Source of the DNA: UBA8437 sp964646205
Lineage (GTDB): Bacteria; Planctomycetota; Planctomycetia; Planctomycetales; Planctomycetaceae
DNA length: 64,000 nt
Reading direction: 5' to 3'
Assembly (NCBI GenBank): GCA_964646205.1
Contig: CAZYAZ010000008.1
Coordinates: forward strand, 46,626-110,625
Positions 34,719 through 43,876 of the stretch are shown here, piece after piece. The first letter of the stretch is position 1; each line of letters opens with the position of its first letter. A model generated the notes under the pieces. The model saw only the letters and a program-made list of their open reading frames with translations, was not told where the DNA came from and made no database searches. A program made the position numbers and the translations under genes.

Positions 34719-36017
34719 TCAGTTCCGACAACAGCGACGAAAGATGATGCTGCCAGCCAGGAAGAGTAGCGCGTTGCCGATCCACATGGCCCAGGCCGGA
34801 TCAACCTTGCCGGCGCGGCTTTGGCTGATGCAGAGCATCACAACGGGGTAATAGACGATGATGATTGGCAAAAAACATGTCAGGAAATTGGTCAATACCT
34901 GCCTACGGGCCTGGGTGATGGCCAGTGGGGCTCCGAGAAGCACAAAGAAGAAACAACTACTGGAAAAGGCGATCCGGCTGTGCATTTCGGTGCGGAGCAC
35001 AGTGGGTTTGATACGCGATTGGCGGGGCTTTGTTTCTGCGATTTCGTTCGTTGTCCAATTGGAAAAGTCTCCGGTTGTCAGACGGAAACAGGCCTGGACA
35101 ACGCGTTGTTCTTCGAGTTGTCGTAGTCGCTCGTTTTCATGGCCGAGTTTGTGCTTGAGCGTTTCAATACTCATGTGCCGGGCCTTGGTGCGATTCAGGC
35201 CACCGGGCAGCGGCAGGGCGCGCGTTTCCTCGGCCATCCACATCGAACCTCGACCGGGCACATCGAGATGGCAGTCCGTCAAATTGAGAAGGATCCGGCC
35301 CTGGTTGGCATCAAATTCGAGGTTCGCTCGACGAGCTTGCGCTGTGATCTGTTGTCCACCAGCCGAAGTGAATCGAACGATGGGCCTTTGAAGAGTGTGG
35401 CCCGAGACACCTCGGACTGAAATGGACATTCCCGCTTTGGGAAGTGCCAATTCGTTGTGCGTGGTCAGCATGTCCAGGACGATGTCTTCCATGGCCAGTG
35501 CCACAACACGCCGAATATTCCCGACCGACCAGGGGATGGCCTGGTCAGTCAGCATCAGAGATCCGGCGCTGAGGAGTCCTCCCAAAAACAAAGCCGGCCA
35601 CAATAGGGTGAGTACCGGGATGCCGGCGGCTTTGGCGGCGGTGATCTCCTGTTCTGCTGCCATGCGTCCATAGACAATGCAAACGGTCAATAGGACGGCG
35701 ACGGGAATGGAAAAGGGCAGCAGGCTGGGAATGATGTAGGGAAGTATTTGTAGCGTCTGAAACACACCCAGGCCGTGTTCACTGACCTCCTGAAAAGCTC
35801 CGCCAACGATCATCAGCAGTGTCAGAACGGACAGGACACCAACAAATACGCGTAGCAATTGCCCAAAAATGTGTCGGTGGAGCAACTGCACGATGGTGTG
35901 GCCGTTGGGGCAGGGGTTCGGCGGGTAAACCCGATTGAAGCGGCTATAGGGCATCGGGTGGAGTCGGGTCAAGATCGATCCGGATACGAGACTGAAGCCG
36001 CTGCAAAACCGGTTCAT
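34719..36017 (-). CDS. LptF/LptG-family lipopolysaccharide export permease (second)
   Basis: A 432-residue membrane protein of the LptF/LptG family. Helices lie at about residues 56-76, 95-120 and 135-155, followed by a periplasmic domain, a coiled-coil insert (LKHKLGHENERLRQLEEQR) and three C-terminal helices (including FSSSCFFFVLLGAPLAI). It is the likely partner of the copy at 17584-18708 in one inner-membrane Lpt complex, although the genes are about 16 kb apart. The start is uncertain: ATG at 36017 and at 35954 both lack a clear ribosome site, and the family normally has only a short tail before the first helix. It ends near the shared terminator. Confidence 0.83.
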   Translation of the reverse strand: MNRFCSGFSLVSGSILTRLHPMPYSRFNRVYPPNPCPNGHTIVQLLHRHIFGQLLRVFVGVLSVLTLLMIVGGAFQEVSEHGLGVFQTLQILPYIIPSLLPFSIPVAVLLTVCIVYGRMAAEQEITAAKAAGIPVLTLLWPALFLGGLLSAGSLMLTDQAIPWSVGNIRRVVALAMEDIVLDMLTTHNELALPKAGMSISVRGVSGHTLQRPIVRFTSAGGQQITAQARRANLEFDANQGRILLNLTDCHLDVPGRGSMWMAEETRALPLPGGLNRTKARHMSIETLKHKLGHENERLRQLEEQRVVQACFRLTTGDFSNWTTNEIAETKPRQSRIKPTVLRTEMHSRIAFSSSCFFFVLLGAPLAITQARRQVLTNFLTCFLPIIIVYYPVVMLCISQSRAGKVDPAWAMWIGNALLFLAGSIIFRRCCRN

Positions 36018-36174
36018 CCATCAGAGCCGGTCGTCTGCGGCCGTACCTGAAGTTCTGGGGTGCGAACACCCGAAATCAGAAGAGTCGGGCTCTTGTGGTT
36101 TCCGGCACGAACCGCCCGTGGCCCGACGCCGCGGGCCGGATTGACACCAAGGCTATTACGGAGACGAGGCAGTG

Positions 36175-36384
36175 ATGGACTATCTGAATGGTGCCAGCGA
36201 CAACGAGATCGCCGTGATCGGGTGTTTGGCCGCAATGGTGGGGTCGTTGGGTTTGATGTTCATCTCCGGCGCGTTTTTTGGGACCACCGAGACACGAGAA
36301 CAGAATGTTTCTCGGACCGGTCGCGTACGCGGCGAGGTGCAGCGTCAGGTGGGGCCTCGAGTTTCCGACCAGGAGGCCGCGTGA
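36175..36384 (+). CDS. Small single-helix membrane protein
   Basis: A 69-residue open frame with GAGACGAGG upstream and the ATG at 36175. The product has one transmembrane helix (about residues 13-35, VIGCLAAMVGSLGLMFISG), then a basic, Arg/Gln-rich tail of about 30 residues. I know no family for it. It lies between the divergent LptF/G gene and the exported protein at 36496, 111 bases downstream, and may be co-transcribed with the latter. It is called as a gene for its position and protein-like composition, not by homology. Confidence 0.5.
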   Translation: MDYLNGASDNEIAVIGCLAAMVGSLGLMFISGAFFGTTETREQNVSRTGRVRGEVQRQVGPRVSDQEAA

Positions 36385-36495
36385 GTCTCTTTCCGCTCTT
36401 GCAGTGGTGAGACGCGGGTGAGACGATTGATTCAATGTGATTGCGATAGCCGTGTCAGAAACGGCAGGTCGAGTACCGAGACAGGGGAGAGACTG

Positions 36496-36978
36496 ATGCA
36501 ACGAGTTGGAAAAACATTTGCGATCGTGGCCCTCCTTGCAGCCGGATATGTTGCCGGAAGTACTGGGCTATTGAGTCCGTCTGACCTGTCAGCCCAGGGA
36601 GGCGCCGCTCCCCAAGGACCCTCCGAAGACTCGGTGGAGAAGATCACCAGCGGCTACGACACCATCAAAACCGCGGCTGCGGCTTTGAAACGTGAGGGCC
36701 GTTACGAGACGGCGACCCGCGGATTGAACCTGTTTGCCGTGAGTGTGGGTGGCTTGGACGTCAAGGGTGACCTGGAAAAAGGGCGCGGTGTTGATCCTGA
36801 AACGTTTGCCGCCCTCTACGCTGGCCTGGCAATCAACGACGTCCAGGAACACATTGAACGGGACAGCCAGGGACGCGTGACCTACAAGGGGAAGGTCGTC
36901 CAGATGTACCCCATTCGCCGTCTGACTCAATTGTTCAAGGAACGGCTGAAGTATTCGGGCGAAGAGGCTGGCCAGTAG
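36496..36978 (+). CDS. Unknown exported or anchored protein, 160 aa
   Basis: A 160-residue protein starting at the ATG at 36496, with GGGGAGA seven bases upstream. Residues 7-24 are a hydrophobic signal peptide or anchor (FAIVALLAAGYVAGS). The mature part is helical and charged, with TAAAALKREGRYETATRGLN and a C-terminal RLTQLFKERLKYSGEEAG. I recognise no family. The last 44 bases overlap the convergent metallopeptidase-like gene. Confidence 0.72.
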   Translation: MQRVGKTFAIVALLAAGYVAGSTGLLSPSDLSAQGGAAPQGPSEDSVEKITSGYDTIKTAAAALKREGRYETATRGLNLFAVSVGGLDVKGDLEKGRGVDPETFAALYAGLAINDVQEHIERDSQGRVTYKGKVVQMYPIRRLTQLFKERLKYSGEEAGQ

Positions 36979-38341
36979 ACTTCATGGTCGCGGCAGTGAC
37001 CTGGAGTCGAGAATCGGCTGGAGCATCAACTCGGATCACCGTCCCGGCAGGTATTTTGTCGGGGACGACGTACGCCGTGGCTGTCGTCGCCACACGGACT
37101 GTCAGTGGACTTGTTCCGTCCCATCTGCAAACGGAGGGAGACCAACTGGACCAGTTGGTGCCATGTCCGTAAAGAAGCGAGACGGACCACTGGCGGTACA
37201 ATTGTGGAAACGGCGTGCGGGTGGCCGAGACGAGATTGTCGGTGCCGGTATTCGCGGATGACAACATCCGTCCGACGAGATCTTCACCGTGTTTTTGGCG
37301 ACACCACTCGAGGAACAGAAACGAGGCACCGCGCACACCGTCACATCGCCACAGTCCCGATCGATAATAGTCGGGAACAACCAATGGAAAGTGGGCGGGG
37401 TGTCTCAGGTAGGCTTTCACCCGGTGTGAGATGTTGGTGTCGCCAGGTTCGGCAAGATGGGCGAGAGCCTCGTTGAGCCAATCCTCTTCAGTTTCGCGGC
37501 CGAGCGCGTCGCGATGGCTGAAGGCGAGAACGTGTCGGTATTCATGAGACAAAACGTCAACCAGGTCTCCTGTGACGCTGAGATGAGTGTTGAGATAGAT
37601 CATGTCGGCCTGGTTGGACAGTGGTCGTGAAAAACCAGGCCGAAAGTCGGCTGCCCGGACGAAGCCGCCGACGGTGGTCTGGCCGTTCTGCAGATGAGCC
37701 AACCGGGAGGTGAGCAACACGGTGAGACGTCCATCGTGATCGACGTCAGCGGGTGGACCGATCAGTCGATCTCCACTGGGCATGATGGTGGATTCGAGCA
37801 AATGGATGATCGCGGAGGCGAGTTGTCGCAAACGTTGCCGGGGCGGCGTGGATTCGTCGAGATAGACGACCGAACGCGAGCCTGTTGCGATAGGGCGGGC
37901 GAGCACGCGAGCACTGCCGCCGTCGGCGATTGGCCTCCCGTTGAGAAGTGGGACATCAAAGGTCCTGAGGCGATTGCCTGGAATTGCGACGGTTGCCGCG
38001 GCGGGAACGATCAGCGGATCGGACGGTTTTGATGATTTGGGTTGCCTGCGGTAACGCTGGATCGGCAACAGCGGAGAAGTGGGAGTGAAGGTCGCGCTCT
38101 CGACGTTTTCGGAAATCCGAATCGACACCGGATAGGTGTCACGGGAGTTGCCAAGGGCCGAGACGACGATGACAAGTGGTCCGTCGCCGGTGGCGGGGAT
38201 CCGAAAGTGGGCTGTGCCATCACGAACCCGAATGGGAGCGGCGGCGTCGAGGGTTGGGCTGGGGGCGTCGAACTCGGGGGGGGAGTTTGGGCCTGAAAGG
38301 CCCATCAGGACGGCAGGGATCAGCCATCTCGCCAATCGCAT
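36935..38341 (-). CDS. Secreted HExxH zinc-metallopeptidase-like protein
   Basis: A 468-residue protein with a signal peptide (residues 1-18). The central domain has SHEYRHVLAFSHRD, giving an HExxH zinc motif at 266-270, and the likely third ligand Glu in WLNEALAHLAE (about 289-299). This gluzincin spacing, with an upstream DVDHDGRLTVLL block (199-210), resembles the M30 (hyicolysin-like) peptidases. A proline-rich N-terminal beta domain and a C-terminal beta domain frame it, so it may be a secreted or surface peptidase. Its 3' end overlaps the exported protein gene by 44 bases. The plus-strand neighbour hemX is divergent. Confidence 0.8.
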   Translation of the reverse strand: MRLARWLIPAVLMGLSGPNSPPEFDAPSPTLDAAAPIRVRDGTAHFRIPATGDGPLVIVVSALGNSRDTYPVSIRISENVESATFTPTSPLLPIQRYRRQPKSSKPSDPLIVPAAATVAIPGNRLRTFDVPLLNGRPIADGGSARVLARPIATGSRSVVYLDESTPPRQRLRQLASAIIHLLESTIMPSGDRLIGPPADVDHDGRLTVLLTSRLAHLQNGQTTVGGFVRAADFRPGFSRPLSNQADMIYLNTHLSVTGDLVDVLSHEYRHVLAFSHRDALGRETEEDWLNEALAHLAEPGDTNISHRVKAYLRHPAHFPLVVPDYYRSGLWRCDGVRGASFLFLEWCRQKHGEDLVGRMLSSANTGTDNLVSATRTPFPQLYRQWSVSLLYGHGTNWSSWSPSVCRWDGTSPLTVRVATTATAYVVPDKIPAGTVIRVDAPADSRLQVTAATMKSTGQPLRPNTSAVP

Positions 38342-38538
38342 GTCCCCATCCTCCTTGTGGGTTGACCTGGTTCTCTACTTGAAGAGATCGGCCGGATCGC
38401 GGTGGAGAATTGAGAGGAACCGTTACGACCGGACTCCGAGACGGAACTCCATTTGCAGGTTGGGTGAGGTGAGCAAACCGCGGGTGGTTCGCGGTTTGGA
38501 CAATGGCTAGGATGGAATCAGGGCAGGGGAAAGCGGGT

Positions 38539-39438
38539 ATGGCCAACGTCACAATCTTCTGTTTTTTAGCCAGCTACACCGTGGCGTTTGCGCTGGAACT
38601 TCTTCGGCTCAAAAAGCCGGGACGTGTTGGTCCGTGGCCGGGCTTTTTGTTTTCTGTTGCCGGGTTTTTGGCGCACACCTTGTTTTTGCTGCCCAGTGGC
38701 GCCGAGAAACAGTTGCCACCGCTCCTCAGTTCGAGCCAGGACTGGACTCTGGTCCTGGCGTGGTTGGTAATCGGGTTTTACCTGTTCCTGATTCTCTGCG
38801 ATCGAAGACTCTCGATCGGGGTCTTTTTGTTGCCCCTGGTTTTGTTGTTGATCGGAGCCTCCTATCTCCTACCCGATAAGCCAAGCCAGTTGTTGGATGC
38901 GGACAAAGTGGCCAGGGGCGGGTGGCTGATGCTGCACGTGAGTTCGTTGGTCCTGGGCTCCGCTGGGGTTCTTGGCGGGATCGTGTTGAGCCTGATGTAT
39001 CTGCTGCAGCATCGCCGTTTGCGGCACAAAAGCACTGCTCAGTCCGGATTGACACTTCCAAGCCTGGAACGTCTTTCGCGGATGAATTGGTGGGCCGTCG
39101 TGATTTCCGTTCCGTTGTTGTCGGTTGGGATGTGCACTGGGCTGGTTCTGTTGCTGACAGGTTCCATCAGTAGGGAACTGTCACTCGGTGATCCGGTGGT
39201 GATAATCAACGGTTGCTCGTGGCTGGGGTTGGTCGGGCTGTTTTTCTGGATGCTTTTGACGCCCCGGGCCACCGGAAAACAGGTCGCCTGGCGAACGTTA
39301 TTGGCCTGTGGCTTGTTGCTGGTAACTGTTGTGGGGCTGAGTGTTCTGGAAAGCCGCGGGGTTCTTCCTTCGGGGCATGCCCGGTATTCCGATGGGGTGC
39401 ATTCGTGTTCGCTCACGGACGTGGGAGGGCAGCGATGA
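38539..39438 (+). CDS. CcsA/HemX-type heme-handling membrane protein
   Basis: A 299-residue protein with about eight transmembrane helices, of the CcsA/ResC/HemX family. Proteins of this family handle heme for cytochrome c assembly, or, when next to hemA, are HemX, which controls glutamyl-tRNA reductase amount. The ATG at 38539 is chosen because AGGGGAAAG precedes it. Its TGA overlaps the hemA ATG by four bases, supporting a HemX role. A Trp-rich WWAVVISVPLLSVGMCTG loop is seen near residue 190. Confidence 0.85.
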   Translation: MANVTIFCFLASYTVAFALELLRLKKPGRVGPWPGFLFSVAGFLAHTLFLLPSGAEKQLPPLLSSSQDWTLVLAWLVIGFYLFLILCDRRLSIGVFLLPLVLLLIGASYLLPDKPSQLLDADKVARGGWLMLHVSSLVLGSAGVLGGIVLSLMYLLQHRRLRHKSTAQSGLTLPSLERLSRMNWWAVVISVPLLSVGMCTGLVLLLTGSISRELSLGDPVVIINGCSWLGLVGLFFWMLLTPRATGKQVAWRTLLACGLLLVTVVGLSVLESRGVLPSGHARYSDGVHSCSLTDVGGQR

Positions 39439-40715
39439 ATCTCCAGGTCATCTATTGCAACCATCAGACAGCCAGCCTGGGCCTCCGTGAACGACTGGCT
39501 TTTACCGGAGAGGAACAGTTGGCCGCGGCTTATTCACAGTTGCGGACCCAGTTCCCAGGTAGTGAAGCGGTCGTGTTGTCGACCTGCAATCGCGTGGAGG
39601 TGTATACCGCTCAGAACACCGAGGCCACTGCTCCAACACATGACCAGCTGGCTGAATTCCTTTCGAACTTTCACGGAGTGCCTCTGGAAGAATTCCTTGG
39701 GGACCTCTTGTTGCAAAGTGGTCCGGCCGCAGTTGGCCATCTGTTCCGGGTGTGTTCGAGTGTCGACAGCATGGTTTTGGGTGAGCCGCAAATCGTCAAC
39801 CAGGTGAAGGAGGCTTATCGGCAGGCCGAGGAAAATTCGGCATGTGGCCCACTCACCAATGCGTTGTTCCAGGGCGCCATTCGTGTGTCCAAGCGAGTTC
39901 GAACCGAAACCCGATTGGCCGAGGGACGTGTTTCAGTCGCCAGCGTGGCCGTGGGAGAATTTGCCAGAGGGATTTTCGACCGTTTCGATGACAAGACGGT
40001 GCTGGTGATCGGCGCCGGCGAAATGGCTGAAGAGACGTTGCAGTATCTCAAGTCTGATGGGGTGCGTGATGTTGTCGTGGTGAACCGGAGTCGCGAGCGG
40101 GCCGAGGAACTGGCCGGGCAGTGGGGCGGGCATGGCTTCGGCATGGACCATCTCGCCGAAAAACTGGCGGAAGCTGATGTGGTGGTGGCCGCCACGGGTG
40201 CTGAACGGCCGATCGTGGACGTCGAGATGTTTGTCACAGCGAGAGCCGGCCAGGCCGAGCGACCGGTTTTCGTGTTGGACCTGGGTGCGCCGCGGGATGT
40301 GGATCCCAGGGTGGCCGACATCGATGAAAACGTCTTTTTGTACGATGTCGATGATCTTCAAGAGACGTGTCAACGGAATCGGGAAAAACGTTCGGCGGCG
40401 ATTGAACGTGCGTTGGCGATTATTGACGATGAATCCGAAAGGTTCATGCAGGAAGTGTATCACCGTGCGACGGGACCGATCGTCAAACGCCTTCGGGAAC
40501 AGTGGTCGGAGGTGAGCCAGGCCGAGATGCGACGCCTCAGGAGCAAGTTGGCTCACCTGGACGATGGCGACATGGACCAGGTGGAACAGACACTCACGCG
40601 AATGGTGAACAAGTTGTTGCATCCCCCGCTGGAAGCGCTCAAGGATGAGGCTCGCGAAGGAACACCCCACGGGCTGTTGGACGCATTGCGGAGGTTGTTC
40701 CACATCCGTGATTGA
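39435..40715 (+). CDS. hemA: Glutamyl-tRNA reductase
   Basis: HemA reduces glutamyl-tRNA to glutamate-1-semialdehyde, the first step of C5-pathway heme synthesis. The 426-residue protein shows the catalytic Cys in STCNRVE (about residue 50), the VFRVCSSVDSMVLGEPQI substrate block, a Rossmann domain with VIGAGEMAEETL and a C-terminal dimerisation helix. The open frame extends to 39213, but the ATG at 39435 (MNLQVIYCNHQTASLG) gives the family start and couples to hemX by a four-base overlap. Confidence 0.95.
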   Translation: MNLQVIYCNHQTASLGLRERLAFTGEEQLAAAYSQLRTQFPGSEAVVLSTCNRVEVYTAQNTEATAPTHDQLAEFLSNFHGVPLEEFLGDLLLQSGPAAVGHLFRVCSSVDSMVLGEPQIVNQVKEAYRQAEENSACGPLTNALFQGAIRVSKRVRTETRLAEGRVSVASVAVGEFARGIFDRFDDKTVLVIGAGEMAEETLQYLKSDGVRDVVVVNRSRERAEELAGQWGGHGFGMDHLAEKLAEADVVVAATGAERPIVDVEMFVTARAGQAERPVFVLDLGAPRDVDPRVADIDENVFLYDVDDLQETCQRNREKRSAAIERALAIIDDESERFMQEVYHRATGPIVKRLREQWSEVSQAEMRRLRSKLAHLDDGDMDQVEQTLTRMVNKLLHPPLEALKDEAREGTPHGLLDALRRLFHIRD

Positions 40716-40773
40716 CCAGATGTTTCTGGTATGCTGCCCCGACGTGACGAGGGTCTAACGGGGTGAGGGAGTC

Positions 40774-43770
40774 ATGGATCAACGGGTGTCGTCCTGGGTG
40801 GCGTGTGTCGTGGTGGGTCTGGTGGTGACCGGACAGGGTGTTCGTGGGGTCGTGGCCGCGGAACCAGAACAGAAGAGTCCTGCGAGCCCATTGGAACCTG
40901 TGTCGGCCCTCGCGGAATTTCAGTTGAATCCGCGATTCCGGATTGAGATCGCTGCTGCTGAGCCGCAGGTGGTCGACCCGGTTGCGGTGCGTTTTGACGA
41001 AAACGGTCGGATGTGGGTCGTTGAGATGGGCGATTATCCCAACGGCCCCGTCAAGGGGGGGCGTCCGCTGTCACGGGTGCGTTGGCTGGAGGACACTGAC
41101 GGGGACGGCCGTTATGAGACATCCCGGGTGTTCGCCGACGGGCTTTTGTTTGCCACAGGAATTCAACCCTGGGACAAGGGGGTGCTGGTGACAATTGCCG
41201 GGGAATTGATCTACCTGGTCGATTCCGATGGGGATGGTGTCGCCGATCAAAGAGAGACCTGGTATTCCGGTTTCAAACAAGAGAATCCGCAACTCAGGGC
41301 CAATCACCCGACGTTTGCGATCGACAACCGCATCTATGTTGCCAACGGTCTAAGAGGTGGTGTGGTTGGGACCCGGAGAGCCAAATGGGCAGGGGTGTCC
41401 AAGCCGGTTGCTATCAGCAGTCGTGATTTTCGCTTTGATCCGCGGAGTGGTGTGTGTGACGCGGTCAACGGGAATGGTCAATTTGGGTTGACCTTCGACG
41501 ACCTCGGCCGCCGTTTTGTGTGTAGCAATCGAAATCCCTGTCGGCACGTCGTTCTTGGTGGCGAATACCTGAAAGCCAATCCACATCTGGCCGTGTCCGA
41601 GGTGATGCAGGATGTGGTGACTCCGGGAGCCGGTTCGCGGATTCATCCGATCTCGAAGATCTGGGTGACCTCCAATTTGCACGAGGGGCAGTTCACGGCG
41701 GCCTGTGGTGTGACCGCCTATCGCGGATCGTTGCTGGGTGACGACCTGCGGGGAAACATGTTCACCTGCGATCCTACGGGCAATCTGGTTCATCGCGAAA
41801 CGCTTGTCACTGAGGGTGTGAGCCTCAAAGGTAAACCCGGTCGGAAGGGCGTGGAGTTTCTCGCCTCTCGTGATGAGTGGTTTCGGCCGGTCAACATGGA
41901 AGTGGGGCCAGACGGCGCGCTGTACATCGTCGACATGTACCGGGCTGTTGTCGAACATCCACAATGGGTGCCGGCTGAACTCAAGAACCGCCCGGATAAT
42001 TATTCGGGAAACGATCGTGGCCGAATTTACCGGATCGTTCCGGCTGACCACGCGACCGGCAATCGGGATGATGCGGTCCCCGGTTTGGGGAGACTGAAGG
42101 CAGCCCGACTTGTTGATGAATTGCGGTCGCCAACTGGGTGGCGACGAGATACGGCGGCGCGATTGATTTATCAGCGACAGGATAAGCAGGCCATTCATCC
42201 TCTTTTGGAATTGGCGGGTGACAAAAAAGAGGTGGTTGGCAGGATTCACGCTTTGTGGGCATTGCGAGGGCTGGGGGCGTTGTCGGTTGGAGTGATCGGT
42301 GACGCATTGACCTCTGGCGATGACAACGTCGTGATTCACGCTTTGCGGTTGTGTGAGAAACGACTGAAAACACATCCGGAACTGTGGGAACGGATTGATG
42401 TTTCCAGACTCACGGCACCGGAATTGCGCTTCCAGTGGTTGTTGAGCCAGGCACACCATCCGGGTTGGTCAACAAAAGCGGAGGCCAAGGGCCTGGCGAA
42501 GGCAGCAGTCGCTGTCTGTTTGATGCGGCCGTGCGATCGGTGGACACGAGTCGCCCTGGTGGCGGCCTGTGGACGGCACGGTTCCGTGTTGCTGGACGAA
42601 CTGATTTCAGCGTGGGCCGGTCGCGACAAGGTCCGATTCGCAGAGGTGAGACAGTTGGTGGGAATGATCGCCGAGACGATTGGTCGGCATGGAAATGCTC
42701 GCGAAGTTGTCGAGGCACTGGCGATGTTCGAGTCGGGCCCGGGGACAAACCCGGCGTGGTTGGGGGTTTATCTTTCCGGCATGGCCGGACTTGACACCGG
42801 GCTTGCTGGTGGTGGGAGGTCGCTCGGCAATCCCCCCGGCGACTTCGGACGACAGCGTCTCAACGACATGTGGGCAAGGATCATCCAGTGGTCCGTCCGT
42901 CCACCGGAGGCAGGCATGGGGGCGGTGGCGACGCAGTTGTTGAGTTCAGGGCCGGAAGCCGTGGCAGTACCAGCACTGATCAAACAGTTTGACGGTGGAA
43001 GCGTAGACGCTTTGCGCTCGCTGGCCAGATTCCCGACCAAAACAATTGGAGATGTTGTCCTTGCACGATATTCGCGATTGTCGGCAGAAGGCAGGCGGGC
43101 GGCTCTTGATGTGATGATTGCCAATCCGGGCCGGGCCATCCTGTTGATTGACGCGGTCAGCAAAGGAGTGGTCTCAAGAGCGGATCTCGATCCGGGTCGG
43201 GTCGACCGTCTGCGGCGGCACAGTGACGAAGTGGTTAGGCAAAAATCGAAAAGCGTACTGGCAGACTTGGTTCCCAAGGCAAGGCGCGACGTGCTCAAGC
43301 GGTATGCGACGATATTGTCGGCACAGGGCAATCCGCAGAAAGGCCGCGAGGTGTTTCGAAAGAACTGTACCGCATGTCATCGGGTGGACCGCCTGGGGGT
43401 GGACGTTGCTCCGGACATTTCCGACACCCGTCGGTGGACGCGCCAGCAGTTGCTGGTGTCGATCCTCGATCCAAACCGGGTCGTTGACAGCAACTACTTC
43501 GCTTACAGCCTGGTGACACAAGCGGGGGTGGTGCACACGGGATTGGTGGCGTCAGAAACTCCCTCGGCTGTTTCGCTGCGACAACCAGAGGGCAAAACGT
43601 TGCGTGTGTTGCGGGCTGATATCGACGTCCTGAAGTCCAACGGCATTTCCTTGATGCCCGAGGGGCTTGAGAAGAACGTCAATCCTGGACAGATGGCCGA
43701 CCTGTTGAGTTTTCTGAAAAACTGGCGGTATCTCGATGGTCGGATTCCAGTGCAGTTGCCGTCACGCTGA
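40774..43770 (+). CDS. PVC-type beta-propeller/HEAT/cytochrome c protein
   Basis: A 998-residue secreted protein. Residues 10-28 form the signal peptide; residues about 50-430 are the PVC-type membrane-bound dehydrogenase propeller with NGRMWVVEMGDYPNGP and GVLVTIAGELIYLVDSDGDG; a helical HEAT-like part runs to about 820; the C-terminus carries one c-type heme motif CTACH (near residue 865) with a Met ligand candidate (SLMPEG). In planctomycetes such proteins are thought to oxidise sugars or other compounds outside the membrane and pass electrons on by heme. GAGGGAG precedes the ATG. It is 58 bases after hemA, but linkage is unclear. Confidence 0.9.
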   Translation: MDQRVSSWVACVVVGLVVTGQGVRGVVAAEPEQKSPASPLEPVSALAEFQLNPRFRIEIAAAEPQVVDPVAVRFDENGRMWVVEMGDYPNGPVKGGRPLSRVRWLEDTDGDGRYETSRVFADGLLFATGIQPWDKGVLVTIAGELIYLVDSDGDGVADQRETWYSGFKQENPQLRANHPTFAIDNRIYVANGLRGGVVGTRRAKWAGVSKPVAISSRDFRFDPRSGVCDAVNGNGQFGLTFDDLGRRFVCSNRNPCRHVVLGGEYLKANPHLAVSEVMQDVVTPGAGSRIHPISKIWVTSNLHEGQFTAACGVTAYRGSLLGDDLRGNMFTCDPTGNLVHRETLVTEGVSLKGKPGRKGVEFLASRDEWFRPVNMEVGPDGALYIVDMYRAVVEHPQWVPAELKNRPDNYSGNDRGRIYRIVPADHATGNRDDAVPGLGRLKAARLVDELRSPTGWRRDTAARLIYQRQDKQAIHPLLELAGDKKEVVGRIHALWALRGLGALSVGVIGDALTSGDDNVVIHALRLCEKRLKTHPELWERIDVSRLTAPELRFQWLLSQAHHPGWSTKAEAKGLAKAAVAVCLMRPCDRWTRVALVAACGRHGSVLLDELISAWAGRDKVRFAEVRQLVGMIAETIGRHGNAREVVEALAMFESGPGTNPAWLGVYLSGMAGLDTGLAGGGRSLGNPPGDFGRQRLNDMWARIIQWSVRPPEAGMGAVATQLLSSGPEAVAVPALIKQFDGGSVDALRSLARFPTKTIGDVVLARYSRLSAEGRRAALDVMIANPGRAILLIDAVSKGVVSRADLDPGRVDRLRRHSDEVVRQKSKSVLADLVPKARRDVLKRYATILSAQGNPQKGREVFRKNCTACHRVDRLGVDVAPDISDTRRWTRQQLLVSILDPNRVVDSNYFAYSLVTQAGVVHTGLVASETPSAVSLRQPEGKTLRVLRADIDVLKSNGISLMPEGLEKNVNPGQMADLLSFLKNWRYLDGRIPVQLPSR

Positions 43771-43811
43771 GTTGGCGAGTGGATGCTGGCCAGAATGAGA
43801 CGTGAAAAATG

Positions 43812-43850
43812 CACAACGCCACGTCGACGCGAGGCCAACGTGGCGTTGTG
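43812..43850. terminator. Hairpin between convergent genes, no T-run
   Basis: A perfect 13-bp stem (CACAACGCCACGT at 43812-43824 with its complement at 43838-43850) and a 13-base loop lie between the heme-protein stop and the minus-strand stop at 43877. Neither strand has a clear T-run after it, so it may act as a terminator or as an RNA 3'-end stabiliser. Confidence 0.55.
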
Positions 43851-43876
43851 TCCGATTGACGAATGTCACAACTCGT

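Noticed and set aside
41350..42459. A 369-codon antisense frame in the PVC heme-protein gene, and similar long ones at 51226-52227 and 15263-16153.
   Set aside because: They lie wholly inside well-supported genes and show no start context or family signature.
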